Origin: Luteimonas rhizosphaericola
GTDB taxonomy: Bacteria > Pseudomonadota > Gammaproteobacteria > Xanthomonadales > Xanthomonadaceae
Direction of reading: 5' to 3'
Length of the DNA: 64,000 nt
NCBI RefSeq assembly: GCF_029888045.1
Contig: NZ_JARXRN010000027.1
Span: 51,945 to 115,944 of the forward strand
Shown in pieces: positions 9,734-21,396 of this stretch. Below the pieces are notes generated by a model. The model made no database searches. It saw only the letters and a program-made list of their open reading frames with translations, and was not told the origin of the DNA. A program made the position numbers and the translations under genes. Within the stretch, counting starts at the first letter, position 1. Each line of letters begins with the position of its first letter.

Positions 9734-9760
9734 AAAAGGGCGCCTCTGCGCCCTTTTTCA
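9734..9760 (+). terminator. Terminator-like hairpin in the secA leader
   Basis: AAAAGGGCGC-CTCT-GCGCCCTTTTT forms a near-perfect stem ending in a T-run, a textbook intrinsic terminator on the plus strand. A TACAAT hexamer lies about 15 bp upstream. It may terminate read-through from the M23 gene, or act as an attenuator in the 5' leader of secA. Confidence 0.65.
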
Positions 9761-9816
9761 TTTGCCGGCTGAGCGCGCCGCGCGCGCCCCGGTCCCGCCC
9801 ACCTTCCGGTACATCC

Positions 9817-12546
<2,730 letters not shown>

Positions 12547-12669
12547 CGAGCGGCTCCCGCCGGCGGGGTGCGCCGGTGCCGCGAGGCCAATGACATTGCG
12601 CCGGGAGTGCCCGGGACCGGCGCCCGTCCCGCCGCGCGCCGCCGTCGCCGCTGCGTCGGGGTCGCTGGC

Positions 12670-13692
12670 GTGACCCGGCCGGAGGCCACCGGCCGGACGC
12701 CCGGCGACGATCCGCCGCAGCGACCGTCGATCCATGTCGTCGCCGCCGTCATCACCGACGCAAGAGGGCGGATCCTGCTCGCGCGCCGCGCGCCGGGCCG
12801 CGAACTGGCGGGCCTGTGGGAATTCCCGGGCGGCAAGGTGGACCCGGGCGAAACGCCCGAAGCGGCGCTCGCACGCGAACTGCACGAGGAGCTCGGCATC
12901 GAGGTCGAGGTCGGCGCGCCGCTGATGGTGGTGCCGCACCGCACCCCGAGCCGACGCCTGCACCTGGACGTGCGCCGCATCCGCGCCTGGCGCGGCACGC
13001 CGAAGGGCTGCGAGGGCCAGGCGCTGGCCTGGGTGCAGCCGCAGCGCCTGGCGCGTTACGACATGCCCGCGCCCGACCATCCGGTGGTCGCCGCGCTGCT
13101 GCAGCCGGACCGCTGCCTGGTCACGCCCGCGCCGGGCGTCGACGACGGGGCGTGGCTCGACGCCCTGGCCGCGTCGGTGGCGAATGGCGTGTCCCGGGTG
13201 CAGTTCCGCATGCACGGCGTGGCCGACGACCGCCGCCGTCGCCTGCTCGAGGGCGCGGCCCGCCACTGCGAGGCTGCCGGCGCGCAACTGCTGGTCAATG
13301 GCGACGCGGCGCTCGCGCGCGCGACGGGCGTGGGCCTGCACCTGCCCGCGGCGCAGCTGCGGGTGAGCGAGTCCCGGCCTGTTCCCGTCGGGCAACTGCT
13401 GTCGGCCTCCTGCCACGACGCGGAGGAACTGGCGCTGGCCGAGGCGCTGGGCTGCGACTTCGCGATCCTCGGGCCGGTGCTCGCCACGCCGAGCCATCCC
13501 GGCGAGCCGGGCATCGGCTGGGCCCGTTTCGAGGCCCTGCGCGAACGGGTGTCGTTGCCGTTGTACGCGATCGGCGGGCTGGGCGTGGACGACATCGCCA
13601 CCGCGCGCAGCCATGGCGCGCAGGGCGTGGCGGCGATCCGGGGGCTGTGGGCGGGAGCGGTCGGCGAATCCCCGGCGGGCGTCGCAGCCTGA
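12670..13692 (+). CDS. Nudix (MutT-like) hydrolase fused to a ThiE-like TIM barrel
   Basis: The N-terminal half is a MutT-type Nudix domain that would hydrolyse oxidised nucleotides such as 8-oxo-dGTP. Its Nudix box is complete (GGKVDPGE then REL-HEELG). The C-terminal half resembles thiamine-phosphate synthase (CLVTPAPG, LYAIGGLGVDDI). The residues that in true ThiE bind the pyrimidine diphosphate and metal are altered: NGDAALA replaces the ND pair and GLHLPAAQL replaces HLGQ-D. Thiamine synthesis is therefore doubtful. Such MutT-ThiE-like fusions after secA are known in gammaproteobacteria. The start is uncertain: I chose GTG 12670, since no ATG lies before the Nudix domain; GTG 12568 is the alternative. 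Confidence 0.85.
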   Translation: MTRPEATGRTPGDDPPQRPSIHVVAAVITDARGRILLARRAPGRELAGLWEFPGGKVDPGETPEAALARELHEELGIEVEVGAPLMVVPHRTPSRRLHLDVRRIRAWRGTPKGCEGQALAWVQPQRLARYDMPAPDHPVVAALLQPDRCLVTPAPGVDDGAWLDALAASVANGVSRVQFRMHGVADDRRRRLLEGAARHCEAAGAQLLVNGDAALARATGVGLHLPAAQLRVSESRPVPVGQLLSASCHDAEELALAEALGCDFAILGPVLATPSHPGEPGIGWARFEALRERVSLPLYAIGGLGVDDIATARSHGAQGVAAIRGLWAGAVGESPAGVAA

Positions 13693-13734
13693 AGCCTGGC
13701 GCTCGCCCAGCCGACACGCCTGCCGCGCGGCGGC

Positions 13735-14526
13735 TCAGCCGTTAGCGGCAGCCAGGCCCCGGTAGCGCGCGTCCAGCGCCGCGACGTGGGCGTCCAGCGC
13801 GTCCAGCGGCCCGTCGTTGACCAGCACGTCGTCGGCGATCGCCAGCCGCTGCGCGCGCGTGGCCTGGGCCGCGATCATCCGGTCCGCCAGTGCCGCGTCG
13901 ATGCCGTCCCGGGCCAGCAGCCGTGCACGCTGGACCGCGACCGGCACGTCGACCACCAGCACCCGCCGCAGCCAGGGATAGGCGTCGCGGCCGGTGCCGG
14001 TGGCGGCGGCCAGGGGGGCGTGGGGCGCGCAGCCCGGCGCGTCCGCGACCGCCCCGGCCTCGGGTCCGAAGGAATAGGCCGGCGCCGCCCCGGACACCGC
14101 CTGCATCGCAGGCGGGGGCTGGGTCGCCGCCGCGGGGGAGGGGGACGGCGGCGCAGCGGACGCCGGCAGCACTTCGGCCAGCAGCGGAATCGCGGCGATC
14201 GCGTACGGGCCGCGGGCGGCGGCGCAGGTCGCGTACAGCAGGGTCCGCACGCGCGGGTGGATGATCGCCTCCAGCCGCAGCCGCGCGGCGTCGTCGGCGA
14301 ACACGCGGCGCCGCATCGCCGGGCGGTCCAGCGAACCGTCGGGCGCCAGCGCGTCCGCGCCGAAGGCCGCCACCACTTCGGCCAGGCCCGCGCTGCCGAT
14401 CGCCACCGCATCGCGCGCGGCCAGGTCCGCATCGGCCACGGTGATCCCCAGCGCCTCGAAGCGTCGCGTCACCTCGCTCTTGCCAGAGGCGACGCCTCCG
14501 GTCAGTCCCACCACGTAGTCGGCCAT
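13735..14526 (-). CDS. coaE: Dephospho-CoA kinase with a low-complexity insertion
   Basis: CoaE phosphorylates dephospho-CoA, the last step of coenzyme A synthesis. The P-loop GLTGGVASGKS lies at about residues 8-17 and the substrate region DADLAARDAV follows. The protein has 263 residues, about 60 more than usual. The excess is a Pro/Ala/Gly-rich segment at about 119-179, between the conserved IPLLAEV and RVLVVDVPVAVQRARL. It sits where the lid-adjacent loop is normally short. No frameshift is evident: the frame runs through and the C-terminus is normal. The gene follows pilD on the same strand after a 316-bp repeat-containing gap, an order usual in this family. Confidence 0.93.
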   Translation of the reverse strand: MADYVVGLTGGVASGKSEVTRRFEALGITVADADLAARDAVAIGSAGLAEVVAAFGADALAPDGSLDRPAMRRRVFADDAARLRLEAIIHPRVRTLLYATCAAARGPYAIAAIPLLAEVLPASAAPPSPSPAAATQPPPAMQAVSGAAPAYSFGPEAGAVADAPGCAPHAPLAAATGTGRDAYPWLRRVLVVDVPVAVQRARLLARDGIDAALADRMIAAQATRAQRLAIADDVLVNDGPLDALDAHVAALDARYRGLAAANG

Positions 14527-14842
14527 GTGCCGATTGTGCCTGCGGCGGTGGCGACCGCCCAGTCGGTGTCGGAGATGGGCTCAAGCCGCGTTGCCAGTCG
14601 CGCCCTCCTTCCGGCCCTTCGGGCCACCGTCTCCCGCCCAGCGGGAGACGGAAAGCTATCCAGCGCGGGTGCGGCCGTCCTGGCGGCGCCGCCAATTCCA
14701 GCCCACCAGGTGCCGCCCGGCGTGCGCCCGCATCCAACCCTTCGGACCGCCCTGCATCCTGAAGGACGCAATGGTCTCCAAGAGCGGGGAAGGCACATCG
14801 AGAGCGCTCCGTCGCGGAGACGGAACGCACGGCGAAGCAGGC
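14527..14842. other. pilD-coaE intergenic region
   Basis: This 316-bp spacer has no gene signal. It carries one copy of the family palindromic repeat in minus orientation and no clear promoter. Confidence 0.5.
14604..14655 (-). repeat. Family palindromic repeat between pilD and coaE
   Basis: Read on the minus strand it is an inverted repeat GTCTCCCGC...GCGGGAGAC followed by GGTGGCCCGAAGGGCCGG. It belongs to the same repeat family as the copies at 6366, 38860 and 61802. Confidence 0.7.
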
Positions 14843-15703
14843 TCAGATCCCCGCGTAGCCGCGGTACAGGCCGATCAGCTGCTCGCCCCACATGAAGACG
14901 ATCCAGCCGGCGATGGCCAGGTACGGCCCGAACGGGATCGGGGTGGCCCGGTCGCGGCCCTTCACCGCCAGCCAGATCGAGCCGATCAGCGCGCCGACCA
15001 CCGACGACAGCAGGATGATCGGCAGCACGCCCGCCAGCCCCACCCAGGCGCCGAGCGCCGCCAGCAGCTTGAAGTCTCCGTGCCCCATGCCTTCCTTGCC
15101 GGTGACCTGCTTGAACACCCACCACACCGACCACAGGCTCGCGTAGCCCGCGATCGCCCCCAGCAGCGCCGGTTTGGCCGACATGTAGAGGTTGTCGAGC
15201 GCCGCGATCAGGCCCAGCCACATCAGCGGCAGGGTGAGCGAGTCGGGCAGCAGCTGCGTGCGCAGGTCGATGCCCGACAGCGCCACCAGCATGCAGGTCA
15301 GCACGCAGGCGCCGAAGCCCTGCCAGCCGAAGCCGAAGCGCCACACGCACAGCACGCACAGCACCGCGGTCAGCAGTTCCACCAGGGGGTACTGGACCGA
15401 GATCGGCGCCTTGCAGCTGCGGCACCGACCGCGCAACGCCAGCCAGCTGAACACCGGGATGTTCTCGTACCACGACAGCTGGTGCCCGCAATGCGGGCAG
15501 TGCGAGCGCTCAACCACGATGCCGGGCGGGGGCGGATCGTACAGCTCCGGCTCGCCGAGCACCTCGCGCGCGTCGCGGTTCCATTCCCATTCCATGCGCC
15601 GCGGCAGGCGCAGGATCACCACGTTGAGGAAGCTGCCCACGAGGAGCCCGAGCCCGGCCACCAGCGGATAGCCGAGCGCGGGGTTCTGGTCGAGATACGC
15701 CAT
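14843..15703 (-). CDS. pilD: Prepilin peptidase / N-methyltransferase PilD
   Basis: PilD cleaves the leader of type IV prepilins after glycine and methylates the new N-terminal phenylalanine. The 286-residue multipass protein contains the cytoplasmic zinc tetracysteine (CPHC and CRSC) of the methylase domain and both aspartates of the membrane protease, in GIDLRTQLLPD and GMGHGDFK. About eight membrane segments are evident. It starts 6 bp after pilC ends, so the two are co-transcribed. Its substrates in this window are the two pilins at 32850-33731. Confidence 0.96.
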   Translation of the reverse strand: MAYLDQNPALGYPLVAGLGLLVGSFLNVVILRLPRRMEWEWNRDAREVLGEPELYDPPPPGIVVERSHCPHCGHQLSWYENIPVFSWLALRGRCRSCKAPISVQYPLVELLTAVLCVLCVWRFGFGWQGFGACVLTCMLVALSGIDLRTQLLPDSLTLPLMWLGLIAALDNLYMSAKPALLGAIAGYASLWSVWWVFKQVTGKEGMGHGDFKLLAALGAWVGLAGVLPIILLSSVVGALIGSIWLAVKGRDRATPIPFGPYLAIAGWIVFMWGEQLIGLYRGYAGI

Positions 15704-15709
15704 CCGGCG

Positions 15710-16987
15710 TCAGCCCATCACGGTCAACGCGATCTTGAAGATCGGCAGGTACATCGCGATCACGATGGCGCCGACCATCGTGCCGATGATCACCATCACG
15801 AACGGTTCGATCAGGCTCGAGATGGCGTCGACCGCGTTGTTCACCTCTTCCTCGTAGAACTCGGCCACCTTGAAAAGCATGGCGTCCAAGGCGCCGGCTT
15901 CCTCGCCGATGGCGGTCATCTGCACCACCATGTGCGGGAAGATGCCCACCTGCTTCATCGCCATATTCAGCGGATAGCCCACCGCCACGTCGTCGCGCAT
16001 CTGCAGGACCGCATCGGTATACACGCGGTTGCCCGTGGCGCCGGCAACGCTGTCCATGGCCTCGACCAACGGCACGCCGGCCTTGAACGTCACCGCGAGG
16101 GTACGCGCGAACCGGGCGATGGACGAGTTCTGCAGCACTTGGCCGATGATGGGAATCTTCAGCATCAGACGGTCGACGGTGTGCTGAAGCTTGGTCGAGC
16201 GCTTGTACGTGTACATGAACGCGGCGAAGGCGGCGAGCGCGACGATGAGCATGGCCCACCACCATTTGACCAGGATGGCGGAGAAACCGAACACCAGGTT
16301 GGTGAACGCCGGCAGCTCAGTGCCAAAGCTCGCGAACTGCTCCTTGAAGATCGGCACCACGAAGATCATCAGCACCGCGCAGACCAGGATGGCCACGCCG
16401 ATGATTGCGATCGGATAGAACATCGCCTTCTTGATCTTGCCCTTGACCGATTCGATGTTCTCCTTGTACGTGGCGATGGTCTCGAGCACGGTTTCCAGCG
16501 CGCCGGACGATTCGCCGGCACGAATCAGGTTGCGGTACAGCTCGTCGAACTGCACCGGATACTTGCTCATCGCCTCGTAGATCGAAGAACCCGACTCCAG
16601 CTCGATGCGCAAGTCGTCGACCATCTTCTTCATCTTCGGGTTCTTCTGCCCGTTGCCGATGATCTCCAGCGCCATCACGATCGGCACGCCCGACTTCATC
16701 ATCGTCGCCAGCTGGCGGCTGAAGACCGCGATGTCCTTGGCGGAAACAGTCTTGCCGGCTCCGCCGAAGAGTGGCTTGGGCTTGACCTTGACCACGCCCG
16801 GCTGGATGCCCTGCCGACGGAGTTCCGCCCGCAGCAGGTTCGCGTTGCGCGCCTGCTGCTCGCCCTTCATCTTCTTGCCGCGCTTGTCGGTGCCTTCCCA
16901 GACGAAGGTCGGCATGTTCACGCCTTCGCGCACAGGCTTGGCGGCGCCACGCGTGGCGGTCTTGGCGGCGGAACGGGTCACGGCCAT
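15710..16987 (-). CDS. pilC: Type IV pilus inner-membrane platform protein PilC
   Basis: PilC is the inner-membrane platform on which PilB acts during pilus assembly. The 425-residue protein has two homologous GspF/PilC domains (FSRQLATMMKSGVPIVMALE and FARTLAVTFKAGVPLVEAMD) and three membrane segments. I chose the ATG at 16987 because AGGGGAT lies before it, rather than an upstream in-frame start. It lies 192 bp downstream of pilB and 6 bp upstream of pilD. No pilin gene sits next to it, unlike the common pilA-adjacent arrangement; here the pilins lie beyond the glycan cassette. Confidence 0.96.
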   Translation of the reverse strand: MAVTRSAAKTATRGAAKPVREGVNMPTFVWEGTDKRGKKMKGEQQARNANLLRAELRRQGIQPGVVKVKPKPLFGGAGKTVSAKDIAVFSRQLATMMKSGVPIVMALEIIGNGQKNPKMKKMVDDLRIELESGSSIYEAMSKYPVQFDELYRNLIRAGESSGALETVLETIATYKENIESVKGKIKKAMFYPIAIIGVAILVCAVLMIFVVPIFKEQFASFGTELPAFTNLVFGFSAILVKWWWAMLIVALAAFAAFMYTYKRSTKLQHTVDRLMLKIPIIGQVLQNSSIARFARTLAVTFKAGVPLVEAMDSVAGATGNRVYTDAVLQMRDDVAVGYPLNMAMKQVGIFPHMVVQMTAIGEEAGALDAMLFKVAEFYEEEVNNAVDAISSLIEPFVMVIIGTMVGAIVIAMYLPIFKIALTVMG

Positions 16988-17179
16988 CGCAATATCCCCT
17001 GGGTGTGCCCGGCCTCCCCGACCGGGCGAATTCCCTTGCATGGTAACTGCTTACGAAGGGAAGTGAAATTCAACTCTGTGACGGCGCGCAGGGTTTGGAG
17101 CGTGGTCAGGGGCCGGGCGCCTCCGCCCCGCCGGTGCTGGGATTCCGGGGCCGCCGCGGGCGATCCCGGCCGGTAAGGA

Positions 17180-18904
17180 TCAGTCCTTCGTCACCCGGTT
17201 GATCTCGGCCAGGCTGGTCATGCCCTTCTTCACCTTGAGCAGGGCGGACTGGCGCAGGTCGCGCACGCCGGAACGCTGGGCTGCCTCGGCGATCTGCAGC
17301 GCGTTGCCGCCTTCCAGGATGATGGTGGCGATCTCGTCGGTCATCGGCATCACCTGGTAGAGGCCGGTGCGGCCCTTGTAGCCGTTGGTGCAGTCGTCGC
17401 AGCCGCCGGCCTCGAAGACAGTGAAGCCCTCGTTGATCTCGGCCTCGGTGAAGCCTTCCGCCAGCAGCGCATTGTCCGGGATCTGCACCGGCTTCTTGCA
17501 CTTCTCGCACAGCCGGCGCGCCAGGCGCTGGGCAATCACCAGGGTCACCGAGCTGGTGATGTTGTACGGGGCAATGCCCATGTTCATCAGGCGCGAGATG
17601 GTCTGCGGCCCGTCGTTGGTATGCAGGGTGGAAAGCACCATGTGGCCGGTCTGGGCTGCCTTGACCGCGATTTCGGCCGTTTCCAGGTCGCGGATCTCGC
17701 CGACCATGATGATGTCCGGATCCTGGCGCAGGAAGCTGCGCAGGGCGGCGGCGAAGGTCATGCCGCGGCGCTCGTTCTGCTGCACCTGGTTCACGCCCGG
17801 CAGTCGGATTTCCACCGGGTCTTCCACGGTGGAGATGTTGCGCTCCTCGTTGTTGAGGATGCCCAGGGCCGTGTACAGCGAGACCGTCTTGCCCGAGCCG
17901 GTGGGGCCGGTGACCAGCACCATCCCGTAGGGCTTGTGGATCGCGTCTTCAAACAGCTTCTGCTGGTCGGGCTCGTAGCCCAGTTTGTCGATGCCCAGCT
18001 TGGCCGCGCTGGCGTCGAGGATACGCAGCACCACCTTCTCGCCGAACAGGGTGGGCAGGGTGCTGACGCGGAAGTCGATCTGCTTGGTCTTGCTCAGGTT
18101 GAGCTTGATGCGGCCGTCCTGCGGGATGCGCTTCTCGGCGATGTCCAGCTGTGCCATGACCTTGAGGCGCGCGGTGACACGGGACTGCAGCTTGACCGGC
18201 ATTTTGGCCGACTGCTTGAGAATGCCATCCACGCGCAGTCGCACGCGGTAGTCGGTTTCGTAGGGCTCGAAGTGAATGTCGGAGGCGCCGCGCTTGATGG
18301 CATCGATCAGTACCTTGTTCACGAACTTGACGATCGGCGCATCGTCCTGCTTGCCATCCGCGCCGGCATCGCGGGATTCTTCGTCGCCAGCATCGACATC
18401 TAGGTTTTCAAGGCCGTCGGCATCTTCGAGCGCGTCGCCGAAGGCGTCGGACGCCTGCATCCACAGTTCCAGCGTGCGCCGGAGCGCGTCCTCGTCCACC
18501 AGGATCGGCTCCACCACCAGGTTGGTGTGGAACTTGATCTCGTCCAGGGCGTGGCTGTTGGTGGGATCGGAGGTGGCCACGAACAGCTTGGCGCCGCGCT
18601 TGTAGAGCGGCAGGATGTGGTGCTTGTTCAGCAGATCCTCGCTCACCAGCTTCACGGCGTTGAAAGAGGCGTCCATGGCCGAGGGGTCGAAGACGGGCAT
18701 GCCGAACTCCATCGAGTTGGCCGCGGCCATCTGGGCGGCGGTGACCAGTTTGTGCTCACGCAGGTAGGCGGCCACCTGCTTGCGCTCGGTCGTGGCCTTG
18801 TCCAGCGCCTCGCGGGCGGCTGCCTCGTCCAGGGCCCCGTCCATGACCAGACGGCGGGCGATGCCGGTGATGCCGACGAGGTTGGGGGTGGCGACAGCGT
18901 TCAT
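17180..18904 (-). CDS. pilB: Type IV pilus assembly ATPase PilB
   Basis: PilB is the cytoplasmic hexameric ATPase that powers pilus extension. The 574-residue protein has an N-terminal T2SSE-N/MshEN-type region (about 1-150), an acidic linker (155-190), and the ATPase core with Walker A GPTGSGKT (333-340), Walker B DPDIIMVGEIRD and the His box STLHTN. A zinc tetracysteine is visible at C466, C469, C502 and C505. The start is supported by a very strong Shine-Dalgarno (GAGGAGGT at 18909-18916). A sigma-54-like promoter lies 34 bp upstream. It heads the pilB-pilC-pilD unit. Confidence 0.97.
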   Translation of the reverse strand: MNAVATPNLVGITGIARRLVMDGALDEAAAREALDKATTERKQVAAYLREHKLVTAAQMAAANSMEFGMPVFDPSAMDASFNAVKLVSEDLLNKHHILPLYKRGAKLFVATSDPTNSHALDEIKFHTNLVVEPILVDEDALRRTLELWMQASDAFGDALEDADGLENLDVDAGDEESRDAGADGKQDDAPIVKFVNKVLIDAIKRGASDIHFEPYETDYRVRLRVDGILKQSAKMPVKLQSRVTARLKVMAQLDIAEKRIPQDGRIKLNLSKTKQIDFRVSTLPTLFGEKVVLRILDASAAKLGIDKLGYEPDQQKLFEDAIHKPYGMVLVTGPTGSGKTVSLYTALGILNNEERNISTVEDPVEIRLPGVNQVQQNERRGMTFAAALRSFLRQDPDIIMVGEIRDLETAEIAVKAAQTGHMVLSTLHTNDGPQTISRLMNMGIAPYNITSSVTLVIAQRLARRLCEKCKKPVQIPDNALLAEGFTEAEINEGFTVFEAGGCDDCTNGYKGRTGLYQVMPMTDEIATIILEGGNALQIAEAAQRSGVRDLRQSALLKVKKGMTSLAEINRVTKD

Positions 18905-18937
18905 GGTGACCTCCTCAGGTGGGGCGACTGTACCGCA

Positions 18938-18953
18938 AGCATTTCATGTGCCA
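18938..18953 (-). promoter_or_regulatory. Sigma-54 (-24/-12) promoter-like sequence for pilB
   Basis: Read on the minus strand it is TGGCACATGAAATGCT. The -24 half is a perfect TGGCAC, the -12 half ATGCT carries the invariant GC, and GG-to-GC spacing is exactly 10 nt. Transcription would begin near 18928, leaving a short leader that contains the pilB ribosome-binding site. Activation by PilR is inferred from the neighbourhood. Confidence 0.65.
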
Positions 18954-19037
18954 AAGCGACCGGCCGCACGGTCCGCCCTCACAGTGGGGGCCTGCCGTCC
19001 CGGTTTCGGCTACCCTTTGGCGGCACGAGGGGAGTCC

Positions 19038-19892
19038 ATGCACGTATCCATCATCCTGCCTGCCAAGAACGAGGCCGAAGGCCTGCGCCAGACGCTGCCA
19101 CGCCTGCGGGCGGCCCAACCCGACGCCGAGCTGATCGTGGTGGACGACGGCTCCAGCGACGATACCGCGGCCGTGGCCGCCGGGTTCGGCGCCAGGGTGC
19201 TGTCGAGTCCGTACTCGATGGGGAACGGGGCGGCCATCAAACGCGGCGCCCGCGCCGCTACCGGCGAGATCCTGGTATTCATGGATGCCGATGGGCAGCA
19301 CGACCCCGCCGAGGTCGCAGGATTGCTGGAGCGTCTGGCACAAGGTTACGACATGGTCGTGGGCGCCCGCGGTGCCGGAGGGCAGGCCAGCGCGGGAAGA
19401 GGCCTGGCGAACAGGTTCTACAACCGGCTCGCCAGCTGGATGACTGGACATCGGGTCGACGACCTGACGTCTGGATTCCGTGCGGCACGGGCGGATCGCT
19501 TCCGCGAATTCCTGCATCTGCTGCCGAACGGGTTCAGTTATCCCACCACCAGCACCATGGCGTTTTTCCGCAGCGCCTATGCCGTGGACTACGTTCCCGT
19601 CGATGTGGCGCGCCGTGTCGGCAACAGCAGTCATATCAGGCCGATCAAGGATGGCATCCGGTTTCTGCTGATCATCTTCCGCATCGCCACGCTTTATTCG
19701 CCTTTGAAGCTGTTTGCTCCTGCTGCGTTAGCGTTTTTCCTGCTGGGGGTCGGCTACTACGGCTATACATTCAGCACGCAGGGGCGGTTCACCAACATGA
19801 GCGCTCTGCTGTTCAGCGCAGCGGTGATCATTTTCCTGATCGGACTTGTCTCGGAACAGATCACAGCGCTGACCTACAAGCGGGATCCCTAG
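19038..19892 (+). CDS. GT2 glycosyltransferase, polyprenyl-phosphate sugar synthase type
   Basis: The 284-residue protein has a GT-A fold (HVSIILPAKNEAEG, VVDDGSSDD, metal-binding MDADGQHDP), typical of enzymes that move a sugar from a nucleotide donor to a polyprenyl phosphate (DPM1/GtrB group). Two C-terminal membrane helices (about 215-280) match GtrB-like proteins. The sugar cannot be predicted. The start is set by GAGGGGAG at 19029-19034 and the family N-terminus. It is divergent from pilB and followed 5 bp later by a GT-C enzyme that could use its product in the periplasm, suggesting a donor-synthase/transferase pair. Confidence 0.9.
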   Translation: MHVSIILPAKNEAEGLRQTLPRLRAAQPDAELIVVDDGSSDDTAAVAAGFGARVLSSPYSMGNGAAIKRGARAATGEILVFMDADGQHDPAEVAGLLERLAQGYDMVVGARGAGGQASAGRGLANRFYNRLASWMTGHRVDDLTSGFRAARADRFREFLHLLPNGFSYPTTSTMAFFRSAYAVDYVPVDVARRVGNSSHIRPIKDGIRFLLIIFRIATLYSPLKLFAPAALAFFLLGVGYYGYTFSTQGRFTNMSALLFSAAVIIFLIGLVSEQITALTYKRDP

Positions 19893-19897
19893 TGCCG

Positions 19898-21265
19898 ATG
19901 TCTGCACAGGTGCTTCGAGGTCACTCCCTGGCTGGCATTGGCAAACCGCATCCGGCCGTCGCCTTCCGTCAGTGCCTGGTAGTTGCGGGTTGTACTTTGC
20001 TGGCCCTGCTGGCGAGGCTGTACTACGTGGAAACCGTCGTGATCGACGGGCCAATCCGCGGCGACGCCGCGGCTTATTTCTCATACGCCTCCAACCTGGC
20101 CGAACACGGCGTGTTTTCCTCCGCAAGGCCCGGCTCGGATGAGCCCCTGGTTCCCGACAGCTATCGCGACCCGGGCTACCCGCTCCTCGTTTCGACGTTG
20201 ATGCGGCTGCTGGGCGGGGAAGCCTGGTATCCGCTACTGCTGCAGCTGCAGGCCGTGCTCGGTGCGGCGACGGTCGGACTTGCCCTGGCACTGGGCCGGC
20301 GCTGGATGGCGACCCGGTGGCTCGCGGCGGCGGGCATCCTGATGGCGCTCTGGCCGCACAGCATCGCCATCACCAGCTACTTCCTCACCGAAACCCTGGC
20401 GGGCTTCCTTTCGGTGCTCTGGCTGTGGCTGCTGGTGACGTTCGGCCGGAGTTGGCGCGGAGGCTTGCTGGCAGGGCTGGTCGCCGGAACGGCGGGGCTT
20501 GTCAGCGCGGTACTGCTGCCGGCCGCCACGGTCGTGGCGGTGCTGCTGTGGATCACCGGCAAGGCGGGGCGCGGCGCGGCGGTGGCGCTGCTGCTCGGTT
20601 CGCTCCTGCTGCCCGTAGCCTGGGCGGTGCGCGGCATGCAGATCGAACAGGCCGGGACGGTGACGAGTACGTCGTCGGGCCGCGCATCCCAGAACCTGAT
20701 CCAGGGATCCTGGCCCGAATACCACGACTCATGGCGCGCCTGCATCTATGGCGACCCCGGCGCCTGTGAGGTGCAGAAGCGCATCAATGACGAGATTGCA
20801 TTGCTGCACGCCACGCCTGCGGCGGGACTTCGAGGTGCGCTGTCGCGGATGCAGGCCGACCCGCTGAAGTACGCCCGCTGGTACGCCACCAAACCCTACC
20901 TACTCTGGGACTGGAGTATCCGCATAGGGCAGGGCGATGTGTTCGTGTCTCCGGCAACCGCATCGGCCTACCGGACCAATGCCTTCTACCGCGCCAGCTC
21001 GGCGATCGCGTACGCGCTCAACCCTTGGCTCTTCTTCCTGGCGGCGGCCTTCTGCTTCGGCGTCGCCCTGAGGTGGCGCTTAGTCGTGCCGGATGCGGTG
21101 GCGTTGGCGGCCTTCCTACTATATGTAACCGGCGTGTATTGGGTATTCCAGTCCGAACCGAGATACTCGATTCCCTTCAGGTCGCTGGAACTGATCGCTG
21201 CGGTCGGCGCGCTGATGGCCGCGTCCAGCTCGCTGCAGGCGCGGCGTCGGGACGAAACGCTATGA
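19898..21265 (+). CDS. Multipass GT-C (ArnT/PMT-like) glycosyltransferase
   Basis: This 455-residue protein has about ten membrane segments and a first periplasmic loop with acidic residues (GPIRGDAAAYFSYASNLAEH), as in GT39/GT83-like enzymes that use polyprenyl-phosphate sugars. A soluble loop with conserved WPEYHDSW and a cysteine pair follows the central helices. The acceptor is unknown. It lies 5 bp after the GT2 gene and is likely co-transcribed. GTG 19892, two codons upstream, is an alternative start. Gene-family assignment is by topology and loop pattern, not by a unique motif. Confidence 0.8.
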   Translation: MSAQVLRGHSLAGIGKPHPAVAFRQCLVVAGCTLLALLARLYYVETVVIDGPIRGDAAAYFSYASNLAEHGVFSSARPGSDEPLVPDSYRDPGYPLLVSTLMRLLGGEAWYPLLLQLQAVLGAATVGLALALGRRWMATRWLAAAGILMALWPHSIAITSYFLTETLAGFLSVLWLWLLVTFGRSWRGGLLAGLVAGTAGLVSAVLLPAATVVAVLLWITGKAGRGAAVALLLGSLLLPVAWAVRGMQIEQAGTVTSTSSGRASQNLIQGSWPEYHDSWRACIYGDPGACEVQKRINDEIALLHATPAAGLRGALSRMQADPLKYARWYATKPYLLWDWSIRIGQGDVFVSPATASAYRTNAFYRASSAIAYALNPWLFFLAAAFCFGVALRWRLVVPDAVALAAFLLYVTGVYWVFQSEPRYSIPFRSLELIAAVGALMAASSSLQARRRDETL

Positions 21266-21396
21266 TGCGGCCTGTTCGACACGGCAAGCCCGGGACTTCC
21301 CGTGCTGTGGCGCGGGCTGAGGCGCGGCCGCCTTGGCCACGGCTGGTGCGGCGCGAACGCAGGCCCGTCGTAGTCGCGACCTGACGGAGCGCAGCC

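Larger units (their letters stand above)
9363..9816. other. M23 peptidase-secA intergenic region
   Basis: This 454-bp spacer has no convincing gene. It carries a GC hairpin at 9381-9398, a TACAAT -10-like hexamer at 9714-9719, and a strong terminator-like hairpin at 9734-9760, 57 bp before secA. Confidence 0.6.

Noticed and set aside
13786..14895. A 369-codon plus-strand frame across coaE and the pilD end
   Set aside because: It is antisense to coaE, which has a clear P-loop and normal termini; composition is typical of a shadow frame.
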